Positions 36,246 through 44,475 of a DNA stretch of 64,000 nucleotides are shown piece by piece. The stretch lies in NCBI GenBank assembly GCA_019752635.1, contig JAIELX010000040.1, positions 17,842 to 81,841 of the forward strand. Direction: 5' to 3'. The notes below the pieces were generated by a model that made no database searches, was not told the DNA's origin, and saw only the letters and a list, made by a program, of their open reading frames with translations. The DNA comes from Candidatus Obscuribacterales bacterium. Its GTDB lineage: Bacteria; Cyanobacteriota; Vampirovibrionia; Obscuribacterales; Obscuribacteraceae. How positions within the stretch are numbered: position 1 is the first letter of the stretch; each line of letters starts with the position of its first letter. The position numbers and the translations under genes were made by a program.

Positions 36246-37216
36246 GGTTTCCCGCTTCCTTTCGGCTTTACGGTGACTTTTGCGTAGTCGGCTTTGAGCG
36301 CTTCGACTGGACGAGGCGGCTCCGGTTCTCTCTCAATCTCATCGCCGAAGTTGACATAGTTCTTTGTGTAGAGGTTTGAGCCGTTTGGCATCAGTCTTGA
36401 GGAGCCTTTGTCGCTCTGTGCGGCTTCACGCAAATTTGACGCCATCGCAGCGATGTCGTTTCTGGTCCGGTCGCCTGTGCGCCCTAGTGTCGAGCTGTTG
36501 CGCTCCAAAGCGTCGAGAGCGGATTTGATTCGGCGATCGGCATCTTCGCGAATGGCTCTGGCCTCTTCTTCGTAATGCGGGTTCGTTATCTGTCGACCGC
36601 GCGAAGTGTAGGTGTATTTTTGGAGCTGCGAAATTTCGAATTCCGCCTGTTCCTTAATGCGGCTGGTCTGCGCGTCACATATGCGTTTGTGATGCTCTGT
36701 CATCCGGGCTTGTTCCATGTCTGCCCGCCTGATCAACTCTTGCTGCTGTTCTGCCAGTTTTTGCTCGTTGAGCGCCAAGTTCGGATCCAGTGGCGCTTGC
36801 CCTGTCGTCGCTGCGGCTGTTGATGCGCCGGGGTAAGTTGCAGGTTGCGCGCTCGTTGCTTGCGCGGAGCTTGCAGCCGAGCGAGTGCTCATATAAACAC
36901 GGATTCGACCTAATGCTTGCTGGCACTGAGCCACTGCAATCAGGGGTGGATTGAGCTTCAGACAAAGCTGATACTCGCGCTCTGCAAGTTCGAATTTTGA
37001 GACTGCCAGATAACTGTTGCCCAGCAGATAATGCACAATGGGGTCTTTGGGATACGAGACTGTCAACTGTTCCAAAATGTCGCGAGATTTTGCGAAATCA
37101 TTGCGGGCGTAGGCTTTCGACGCTTCGGCTAACTGCGCGTCTCTGTTGACTTGTGCAAAGGTTGGCGCGGTGGAAGCAAACAGCAAAAGCCCCAGAATTG
37201 CTATTATTCGCAACAT
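36242..37216 (-). CDS. Secreted TPR protein, first gene of the vWA operon
   Basis: 324 residues from the ATG at 37216, which gives a clean signal peptide (MLRIIAILGLLLFASTAPTFA|QV); an ATG at 37249 is also open. Residues 25-110 contain two TPR units (AEASKAYARNDFAKSRDILEQLTVSYPKDP and YLLGNSYLAVSKFELAEREYQLCLKLNPP). Then a Ser/Ala/Thr linker, a long charged helix (LAEQQQELIRRADMEQARMTEHHKR) and a C-terminal part with EREPEPPRPVEALK. Overlaps the vWA gene by four bases. Likely a periplasmic partner of the vWA protein. Confidence 0.78.
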   Translation of the reverse strand: MLRIIAILGLLLFASTAPTFAQVNRDAQLAEASKAYARNDFAKSRDILEQLTVSYPKDPIVHYLLGNSYLAVSKFELAEREYQLCLKLNPPLIAVAQCQQALGRIRVYMSTRSAASSAQATSAQPATYPGASTAAATTGQAPLDPNLALNEQKLAEQQQELIRRADMEQARMTEHHKRICDAQTSRIKEQAEFEISQLQKYTYTSRGRQITNPHYEEEARAIREDADRRIKSALDALERNSSTLGRTGDRTRNDIAAMASNLREAAQSDKGSSRLMPNGSNLYTKNYVNFGDEIEREPEPPRPVEALKADYAKVTVKPKGSGKP

Positions 37217-37446
37217 GGTCTCTTCTTTCCCCAAGCGACAGTTTCTCATAATATTCCCCGAATTAGCTCCAATCTATGCACCCAGGTTAGGCGTCATTTG
37301 TCCAATAACTGTGAACGGTAGCTCTGTCTGCTCCTGTCCAGTGTGCCTGAAAATGCTTTCAAAGTTGTTGCAGAGCAACGGTGTGAGTAATCACCAACGT
37401 AACGAACAACGCCGACCATAGGAAGGCGGTAGTCGGCTACCGATGG

Positions 37447-37471
37447 GGCAGAAGTCTCAAACATTTCTGCC
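37447..37471. repeat. Palindrome variant near the dispersed family
   Basis: GGCAGAAGTCTC followed by AAACATTTCTGCC, 25 bases, with an outer pairing of CGATGGG and CCCATATCG. It shares CAGAA...TTCTG with the family but has GGC/GCC ends. Lies 25 bases past the stop of a small membrane protein gene and may act as its terminator. Confidence 0.4.
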
Positions 37472-37495
37472 GGCCCATATCGCAGGTCACGTTAC

Positions 37496-37789
37496 CTACA
37501 GAGAATTGCTGCTGAAAGTTTTTGCCAACTTTGTCAGTTTGTGCGTGGAAATTGCCGTGCCTGTGAACGAAACTGCAGCGCACAGTGCTACCGAAAGCAT
37601 CGACCAGCTTACCGAGAATCCGCCTATCACAAATGCTGGATGCTGTGCTTCCGCCCCGCGTGACAAGGTTTGGCGATACTGTTCGATCGAAAGAAGCAAC
37701 AATAGTGCGCCACCGACGAGCGCAATCGCAGCCGAGAAAATAACCTCGAATATAATCTTTTTGCGCAGCGTTGCATCGTTGTTTTTCAT
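37496..37789 (-). CDS. Small two-span membrane protein
   Basis: 97 residues. Basic start MKNNDATLRKK, then two clear membrane segments (VIFSAAIALVGGALLLLLSI and GGFSVSWSMLSVALCAAVSFTG) joined by a short loop with RGAEAQHPAF, and a cytoplasmic tail (STHKLTKLAKTFSSNSL). No ribosome site stands out. Two well-formed hydrophobic segments and a positive-inside pattern support it over the overlapping frames. Function unknown; the gene upstream is another small envelope protein. Confidence 0.5.
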   Translation of the reverse strand: MKNNDATLRKKIIFEVIFSAAIALVGGALLLLLSIEQYRQTLSRGAEAQHPAFVIGGFSVSWSMLSVALCAAVSFTGTAISTHKLTKLAKTFSSNSL

Positions 37790-37810
37790 AATGCAATTAT
37801 ACGCGTCGCA

Positions 37811-38209
37811 CTAGTGGGCAGCGACTTTTCCGCTTGCGTCCCAATTGAGATCGAGTCCGGCGTCTTGACCGCTGTAGGTGTATTGCCACGCCGCATCAGT
37901 TTCTTTATCTGCCTTGCCTAGCAGCGCCCGAACCTGATCTTTGGTCATGCCGATGAGAGGGTGAGTCGCTTCAAGCGATTTAACCATGCGTTGGCGGCAG
38001 CACGGCTCATTTTTCCACTTTTCGGAGTCGAAGCCAATGGGTGCGGAAAACAGGGTGGAGGCGAAAAACGCCAAACCGCCAATGACTGCAGCGACGATTC
38101 CCGCCGCTAGTATCGGGAACCCCTTCTTGGGCGAGCCTTTCTCCGGTTCGTTGCCGTTTCCGCTGTCGGACTGTTGCTTTGTGCTGTCGGTTGCTCCAGA
38201 GCGCTCCAT
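37811..38209 (-). CDS. Membrane-anchored BamE/SmpA-like small protein
   Basis: 132 residues. A polar N-tail (about 27 residues, Ser/Gly/Lys) leads to one membrane span (GFPILAAGIVAAVIGGLAFFASTLF). The outside part contains IGMTKDQVRALLGKADKETDAAWQYTYSG, which matches the SmpA/BamE fold (G-M-x-x-x-x-V-x-x-L-L-G-x-P/A-D then W-x-Y). BamE proper is a lipoprotein of the outer-membrane assembly machine; this one has a membrane anchor instead of a lipobox, so the role may differ. AGGTG five bases before the ATG. Confidence 0.65.
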   Translation of the reverse strand: MERSGATDSTKQQSDSGNGNEPEKGSPKKGFPILAAGIVAAVIGGLAFFASTLFSAPIGFDSEKWKNEPCCRQRMVKSLEATHPLIGMTKDQVRALLGKADKETDAAWQYTYSGQDAGLDLNWDASGKVAAH

Positions 38210-38523
38210 TTAAACACCTTCTTTAAGTAACTTCGATTTCACCCGACGCTCACAATCGGGTTTTGGCAAGTTTACAACACTGGTGGGCGCTCCTGCGGAG
38301 AATCGCCTGCAACCTGTTGTTTGTGTTAATCTTTTCCGCTCGAACCGTTGCAATCAAAAATTTAGAAAACAAGGGCGGTTAGTCCGAAACGATCATCGGA
38401 AACCGGTTGAAGAAAAGTCACCGACGCGACCAGGTCGTCACTGCCACCAAATGCTGTATGGACGGTGCCTTCGATCGTCTCCGGAGTGATTGCGGTAGCG
38501 GCGCGTTAAGACTGTAATTGCGA
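38210..38523. other. Gap between BamE-like gene and a pseudogene
   Basis: About 310 bases. The left part is promoter DNA for the BamE-like gene. I see nothing coding; the right part may be further decayed DNA next to the DUF4239 pseudogene. Confidence 0.35.
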
Positions 38524-39304
38524 TTACTCCAGCACGTCGTGTAACGGCACTTGCTGTAACGGCACTTTTCCATGCTTGTAAATCTGGAACATCTGCATGT
38601 TGAGTTTGAACGCATCGGGCTTGACCGCTAGTGCCCCCGAAAACGGCGAACCGTAAAGGAATACCAGCAGGACGTTAAGCGCCGGAGTTAGCGCCACCAT
38701 TGTCGTCATCAGCAATTGCACTTTCAGGTTTTTCGCCGCAAAGAAATAAGTGAATATAACGGTGAACGAGCCGCCCGGGATCAGAATTATCCACATTGCC
38801 GGTGGAATACCGTGCGCCGCATATCAGCCATTTCAGTAATCCGGTCAAGTAGCTTGTAATGCAGCGTCGTTTCCGCGGTGCTCTTCGATTGCATTTCGGT
38901 TATGTTGCGAAAGAGTGCCCATGCGCATTGCAAAGCGCGAGGGCTGCAGGTATCCCGATTCATTGCCTCCCACTCTTCGTAAATGACAGCTTGGGTGTAT
39001 CCGTCGCAATTTCTCTGAACCGGCGTCCGCATTTCAGAGGGCAGCCCGTGAGCGAGTAAGAAGATGTTTGCAATTCCGTTTGCCTCTTGCTCGACTATCA
39101 CACGCAGCTCCTGCTGCCTCTCCATTGCATCAACGATGACAAAACCCGGCAGTGGTGCCGATTATCGAGAGCCGATTTCCGTCCACTTCGTGGCTGTCGA
39201 CAAGACTCTCTACACCGAAGCGATGCCTCACCATAAGCATTCCGCCAACGGCCAGCAAAGGTACTGACTATTACGAAGGTGATGCCGAGTGATAGTAAGT
39301 TCAT
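38524..39304 (-). pseudogene. DUF4239 membrane protein broken by three frameshifts
   Basis: Pieces of one protein lie in different frames. From 39304: MNLLSLGITFVIV; then from about 39262 LLAVGGMLMVRHRFGVESL and DSHEVDGNRLSIIGTTAGF; then from about 39145 VIVDAMERQQELRVIVEQ with EANGIANIFLLAHGLP and YEEWEAM; then from about 38812 HGIPPAMWIILIPGGS, two more membrane spans and LYGSPFSGALAVKPDAF. The order and motifs are those of the DUF4239 (bestrophin-like) family from end to end. Shifts lie near 39255-39270, 39141-39150 and 38806-38822. Upstream it overlaps the start region of the divergent secreted TPR gene. Confidence 0.75.
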
Positions 39305-39431
39305 GAAAGATTACCAGCAATCGAGTTGGACAATTATCTCACTGACAAGAGAGTGTACACACGTTACTATTACTCCTAATTGTGCTCCCTGCACAGTTGG
39401 CTATTTAATACCGACTTCTGAGGACTACCCG

Positions 39432-40793
39432 ATGCCCCGTCTCTCGCTTGGAATCATTACGTTAGCGGTCGTGCTGTTGATGTCTGCTCCGTGCAGCGCT
39501 GCTGATTCGTCGATTGACGGTGCCATTGAGACCGCTCGAAAATCTCTGGAACAGCAACAGTATAAGAAAGCGGAGACAGCGTTAAAGAGAGCCTTGAATC
39601 AGACTACGAACACCAATGACGTTGGTGTGGCGAGAGCATCGGTGCTTCTGGCGACAGCATTGCGTAATTCGGGAAAAGTTGCAGAGGCTTCGCAATCTTT
39701 GGAGCGCGCCCGCAACGTCTATAAGACTCTGGGACACGTTGAGCCTGACTATGTCGATGAGTTCAAGGCTCTTGCCGGTTGCTATCGGATAGTTGACCTT
39801 GCGGTAATCGGTGCCGGGGCAAACGCATTGAAGAATAATGCTGCAACCATTTCGATGGCAAAAACCGATGGTGGTGCAAGGGTCGAGATCTCGATGGAAT
39901 CGCCCTATCAAAACTCTTTGAATAGTACGAAGATTGACGGACTGCAGTTGGAGAAGTCCGTAACCTTCGATATCCAGCAGACTTCGCCGCAAGACATTCG
40001 TGTGGTGAATATCAAAGGATTCAAAATTCACTCCGTTGAGAAAAACATGTGGGTGAATTTGCTGTCGCTCAAGACTGGTGCAGCGGAAGCCGATGGTACA
40101 TATGATGCTGAGATTACTGCTGGAAAAGCCGGCATAACGAAAACAGTGCCGTCCAAATTGCCGCAGAAAGCATACGAGCCTGTTGCGGGGATAGCTTCTC
40201 AGCTTGCGCTGTTTAGTTCACCTGCGGAGCTCGATATGCCGGTGGTAGCTGCACCGGTGGCGGGAGAAACTGCCACCGCACCGGCTGCTGTGGCTCCGGT
40301 CTCGACTCCTGTGGCAGAGCCGCCTGTCAGCAACATCCCGATGCCTGATCCTGCTCTCAGTGAACCCGGTTACCTAAAACAGCAAGTGAAGAGCTTCACC
40401 ACTGAATCAACAACGACTCCGCACTCGAGCATAGTTATTCTTGAGAAGAAGACTCGGGCGGGTAATTTGTCTCAAATCAGTCCGGATTTGAAAGAGTCCG
40501 TGAAGGACGCGAACACTTTTGGCGAAATGAAGGGAAGTTCCGTGGAGTCATCCTTTGCGAACCCGCCATCCGTTGAGCCTCGTCGTCAACGCGAAGATGA
40601 TGACGAGGCTGATGACCGACAGAAGGAACGGAAGAATGGTGCGGCGAACACGGACCGTCGTGATACCACTTCCCCGGATCGCACCGAACGCCGGAATGAG
40701 AACAAGTCGAACATCAAGCGTGACCGTGATGATGACGACAGAGATGATGATGACGACGATGACGACGATCGTCCAAAAGGCAAACGCGACTAG
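39432..40793 (+). CDS. Secreted TPR protein with acidic-basic tail
   Basis: 453 residues from the ATG at 39432, with GAGGA eight bases upstream and a clean signal peptide (MPRLSLGIITLAVVLLMSAPCSA|AD). An N-terminal TPR pair (ETARKSLEQQQYKKAETALKRAL and ASVLLATALRNSGKVAEASQSLERAR), a beta-rich middle (VTFDIQQTSPQDIRVVNIKGF), a Pro/Ala/Val linker, and a tail of the last 75 residues made of Arg, Asp, Glu and Lys, with a run of nine Asp. The tail might bind cations or polyanions. Convergent with the large kinase gene, 25 bases apart. Confidence 0.75.
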   Translation: MPRLSLGIITLAVVLLMSAPCSAADSSIDGAIETARKSLEQQQYKKAETALKRALNQTTNTNDVGVARASVLLATALRNSGKVAEASQSLERARNVYKTLGHVEPDYVDEFKALAGCYRIVDLAVIGAGANALKNNAATISMAKTDGGARVEISMESPYQNSLNSTKIDGLQLEKSVTFDIQQTSPQDIRVVNIKGFKIHSVEKNMWVNLLSLKTGAAEADGTYDAEITAGKAGITKTVPSKLPQKAYEPVAGIASQLALFSSPAELDMPVVAAPVAGETATAPAAVAPVSTPVAEPPVSNIPMPDPALSEPGYLKQQVKSFTTESTTTPHSSIVILEKKTRAGNLSQISPDLKESVKDANTFGEMKGSSVESSFANPPSVEPRRQREDDDEADDRQKERKNGAANTDRRDTTSPDRTERRNENKSNIKRDRDDDDRDDDDDDDDDRPKGKRD

Positions 40794-40818
40794 AAGCCAA
40801 AATCGAGCTTCGTGTTGG

Positions 40819-43800
40819 CTAGCTGACGAGCATTTCTTGCAATGCGTGCTCAAGGGCGGTGCGCAGCGCCAATACAGAGTCCCAGCGGTCGTCTGGATTC
40901 TTTTGTAACGCCTTCTCGGCAATTTGATCGAGTAGGCAGCCGGGTGGCAGGTCCGGTCTGTAGTATGATAGTGGTCTCGGTAGCGCGGATATATGCTTCG
41001 CGAACATTTCTTCCAGCGTCGCTGCTTCGAATGTGGTGCGCCCGGTAAGCAGCTCATAGAAGATGATGCCCAATGCATAAACGTCAGCGCGATGATCAAG
41101 CGGCTTATCACTGAGATACTCAGGCGACATGTAGTCCGCTGTTCCCACCGCCATCCCGCCGCGGGTAAAGTGGGTGCCCGTATGGCGAAGGTGCGCAATG
41201 CCAAAGTCTACGATCTTCACCCAGTCCGGTCTGTCCGGCTGGTTGCGCAGCATAATGTTCTCCGGTTTGAGATCTCGGTGAATTACACCTTTACTGTGTG
41301 CTTCGCTCAGTCCGCAGCAGACCTGGATCATGACGACTGCCGCATCTTCCAGCGACATGCAGCCTTCGCGATCAAGGTATTGTCGCAGAGACTCACCTTC
41401 AACAAATTCCATAACCAGGTACGGGCGGTTCGTGTCGAGCGTGCCGACGTCGAATACCGAGATCACGTTAGGGTGGTTGATCTTCGCGGTGACCTTGCAT
41501 TCGCGTTCGAAGCGTTTTAAGTCTGTATCAATTGATGGCAGCACTTGCATGATCTTGATTACGACTTCGCGATCGAGACCGGTATGAGTAGCTTTGAACA
41601 CTTTCGCCATGCCGCCCTCGCCGATCAAGCTGTCAATGCGATACTTGCCGGCGATTGTCTTGCCCATGAGTTGATCTTCAAGCGGCACGGATGGATCTAT
41701 ATGGTGCGGTGCGCTATTGGCGCCGAACGTACCTTCCTTTACGTCAATGTTCTCCGTTGAGTAGGAAGCGCTGCAACCGCCAACGGGGTGGCGAGTGTGG
41801 CAGGTTTGACAGTACTTCGAAGGCTCGGAAAACTCCGGTCCGACGGATTGAAGCTTCAAGCGCGATAGCCGAATCATCTTGTTGGTCATCAGCACCGTCA
41901 TTGCGCGCCAAACTCGATAACTAGGATCGTTCTCGAGGGACGCTACGATTTCCACGCAGTTTCTGCTGCCGCCTGCTGATAGCAACAGGATCTTCTTCAT
42001 CAGGGGCACGTCTTCAGGCACAGTGCGATTCAGCCGCTCCCAAACTTGTGGATTGAACGAACACGGGAACACGTGTAATTTTGGATTCGAGAATGCAAAC
42101 TTTGATTTCTCATAGTTGCTCTTGGCTTGTGTGCCTTCATGCAAGAGTGTCTCTACGGTGTCGCGCACCCAATAAATTCTGTCGTTCGGAGCTAGCTGCT
42201 CGATTTGATCGTGAGTAAAATCTTGAACCTGGTGTAATTGAACAGTCGCTTCATCGAATGTCGCCAACACCTCAATTACCGCATCCTTACCGGCTATATT
42301 GCCGACACCGGCGCGAGTTGGTGCCCCGTCTTGAATATACATCCAGCTTCTTCTGCCGTCGACCGATGCGATCTTCAGTATCGCGGTTTGTCTGCTCAGT
42401 TTCATCGCTTGCAGTAATTCATTGGGACTAAGCGTTCCGTCCGTTGCGGGTTTCGCTTCTTCGCCCAGTAAGTTGGCTGTGAATTCCATGGGAATGGTGG
42501 CGCTGTCGACAAAGAATCCAGGTAAATTCTCGCTGCGGCAATACTCAATTCCAACTTCTGCAAGTCGTAGTGCTTCTTCCAAGTCATCGCCCTGTTCAGG
42601 AAAGCGCGCCATGGACAATCTGACGATGGGCATGCCGCATGACTGCGCAGCTTTAGCCAGCTCCTCGCCGACGCGCAGCAACCTGTTTCGTTGGGTGCCT
42701 TCTACTACCGCAATCAATCTGGTTCGGTCGTAACGAAAAATTCGATCGCCGACCAGTAACTCGCCTCCTCTCGGGCGAGGGTCGATCTTTTGCTTGACCA
42801 AATTGGCGAGTTCTTTCATCGACTCTTCGAACATGTGTCCGTTGCTTCTTCCTTTGCTGAAGGTGTCTCCTTCCAGAAGGAAAATGGTGGCATGTAATCG
42901 GCTGTGACCTTCGTTCATCAGGCGCAACAACTCAGTGCTATAGTTGCTGAATTCGTTAGAATTGAAGAGTCCAGTCTGTCTGTCAATAGATGCTTTGTTT
43001 CGCTCTTTCTCATAGCGAATAATAGTTTCGAGCAGTGCGCCGCAGTTTTCGCTCAATTGACGCAGATATTTTTCGAAGCTTGGCACAGAGCCCTTGATGG
43101 CACCACAAAGGTACACTGATGATTCCATGTCCTTTGCCAGTTTGACTGCAAAGACTTCACCGCATTGTTTGGCTTCGTCAATGACATTCAGTCCCAAAGG
43201 TGCCAAGGCATCACCTTCAATGCTAATCACATCGGCGCGCGATAACCTGGATGCCAGCACGCTTGTTGGACCGGTCAATCGATGTAGAGAAGCCTCAGAC
43301 AAATTGTGCGAGCCGACAATCAACACATGATTATCGCGCGATACCTCGATTACGAATTGAAACAGCACTTCCGGAAAGTCTTTTGATATTCGCATCATCA
43401 AAGCGTCGCAAGCGTCCGCTCTCGATGTGCAGGGAGCTAACTTTCGTACAATCAGGTTCGTGAGCCGCTCTTTGACCTGCAGCTCCGACTGCAACTGCTT
43501 CATGCGGTTTTGGTAATGATCGACAATGTTGGTCAGTGAGTTGTTCAGTTCTCCGACTAGCTCGGTCACTTGCTGCGATGCCATCGGTTCCGTGGTCTTC
43601 GCGGGCAACTTCGCGTCCTGGTCCGGCGCTAGTCCTTTCAGTCCCTGGCGTAGTTTTGCAACTGGATTCAAGACCGAAAGATGAATAAGCGCAAGCGTTG
43701 TACCAAGCCCCAAAGTCATGACCAGTAAAATTAGTACCGGCAAAGTCGACGATACCACCGCATAGGCGACGCAAGCGGTCATTCCGTTGGCCAGTGTCAG

Positions 43801-44142
43801 TTTGAACTGACGAAACTCCTGGCTTCCGATAATCATCGGTCCGGTAGAGTCTGTACGGGGCGAAACTGCTCCAAAAGATGCTATTTGCTTTCCGTCCTTT
43901 CCGGTCAATACCATCCAGGAGGCACCGGACCCTAGAAATTCTGCAGGGGCCGATGGTGAAACCACTTGTCCGTCAACGATTTTGGCGACGAGCTTATCGG
44001 CCCGTTCTCTCAATTGGCTCTCTGAGGGCTGGAACGGGTTGATTAGCAAAATCGCTATGAGGATGCAGCCGCCGGCCACGAGACCGAATCTCGCGTAGAA
44101 GCTTGCTAGGGTGCTGGGTATGCTTTTCTGCTCGAGTGACAT
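40819..44142 (-). CDS. Multi-domain membrane receptor Ser/Thr kinase
   Basis: 1107 residues from the ATG at 44142; an upstream TTG would add 44. Two membrane spans (about 17-38 and 125-158) flank an extracytoplasmic sensor. Then a HAMP-like linker, a GAF-like region, a diguanylate-cyclase-like domain (RQTGLFNSNEF) whose signature site reads RYDRT in place of GGDEF, a DUF4388/PATAN-like region (GTLSPNELLQAMKLSRQTA), a CxxCH...C cluster (Cys778, Cys781, His782, Cys790), and a complete Hanks kinase: Gly loop GEGGMAKV, Lys863, HRDLKPEN from 955, DFG near 979, SPE. Kinase at the C-terminus of a bacterial sensor is unusual. Confidence 0.85.
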   Translation of the reverse strand: MSLEQKSIPSTLASFYARFGLVAGGCILIAILLINPFQPSESQLRERADKLVAKIVDGQVVSPSAPAEFLGSGASWMVLTGKDGKQIASFGAVSPRTDSTGPMIIGSQEFRQFKLTLANGMTACVAYAVVSSTLPVLILLVMTLGLGTTLALIHLSVLNPVAKLRQGLKGLAPDQDAKLPAKTTEPMASQQVTELVGELNNSLTNIVDHYQNRMKQLQSELQVKERLTNLIVRKLAPCTSRADACDALMMRISKDFPEVLFQFVIEVSRDNHVLIVGSHNLSEASLHRLTGPTSVLASRLSRADVISIEGDALAPLGLNVIDEAKQCGEVFAVKLAKDMESSVYLCGAIKGSVPSFEKYLRQLSENCGALLETIIRYEKERNKASIDRQTGLFNSNEFSNYSTELLRLMNEGHSRLHATIFLLEGDTFSKGRSNGHMFEESMKELANLVKQKIDPRPRGGELLVGDRIFRYDRTRLIAVVEGTQRNRLLRVGEELAKAAQSCGMPIVRLSMARFPEQGDDLEEALRLAEVGIEYCRSENLPGFFVDSATIPMEFTANLLGEEAKPATDGTLSPNELLQAMKLSRQTAILKIASVDGRRSWMYIQDGAPTRAGVGNIAGKDAVIEVLATFDEATVQLHQVQDFTHDQIEQLAPNDRIYWVRDTVETLLHEGTQAKSNYEKSKFAFSNPKLHVFPCSFNPQVWERLNRTVPEDVPLMKKILLLSAGGSRNCVEIVASLENDPSYRVWRAMTVLMTNKMIRLSRLKLQSVGPEFSEPSKYCQTCHTRHPVGGCSASYSTENIDVKEGTFGANSAPHHIDPSVPLEDQLMGKTIAGKYRIDSLIGEGGMAKVFKATHTGLDREVVIKIMQVLPSIDTDLKRFERECKVTAKINHPNVISVFDVGTLDTNRPYLVMEFVEGESLRQYLDREGCMSLEDAAVVMIQVCCGLSEAHSKGVIHRDLKPENIMLRNQPDRPDWVKIVDFGIAHLRHTGTHFTRGGMAVGTADYMSPEYLSDKPLDHRADVYALGIIFYELLTGRTTFEAATLEEMFAKHISALPRPLSYYRPDLPPGCLLDQIAEKALQKNPDDRWDSVLALRTALEHALQEMLVS

Positions 44143-44475
44143 GAACTTGTGGGGATGTGGCTCCTTCCTTATGTACCACTGGTATCGCACATAAACCAAA
44201 CGGATTGGCAAAGCCAAGGTGTAGTGACTTTTTTGTAAACAGGTCGGTCTGGTTCCGGCCGATCTCCGCCCCAAGAGTATTCCCCTTTTGCGGACACTTT
44301 AGCCTCCTCCAAAATTCTGATTCTATTCGGGTTTGCCCCGGAAGGGCGAAGAAGCTTGAAAGCCTTTGAGACCATATGCAACGCCGTTTGTCGCCCATTT
44401 TAGTCAGTGATACTACGTATAGCCGTGGCACGGGGGCGCGGATATTATGTCAAGGTCGGAGAGGACAAGTAACTG
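44143..44475. other. Divergent promoter gap
   Basis: About 330 bases between the receptor kinase and the next plus-strand gene. It must hold both promoters. No coding frame with a convincing ribosome site; an AGGAGCC lies 20 bases before the kinase start. Confidence 0.35.

Noticed and set aside
39279..39431. Longer start of the secreted TPR protein at 39279
   Set aside because: No ribosome site, and it would bury the clear signal peptide; ATG 39432 has GAGGA and a signal sequence.
40555..40908. Arg/Met-rich frame opposite the acidic tail of the secreted TPR protein
   Set aside because: It is a frame shadow of the Asp/Arg repeat region; the TPR reading has a signal peptide and start site.
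41775..41830. CxxCH in the receptor kinase as a c-type haem site
   Set aside because: The motif is in the predicted cytoplasmic part, where c-type haem is not attached; zinc binding is more likely.
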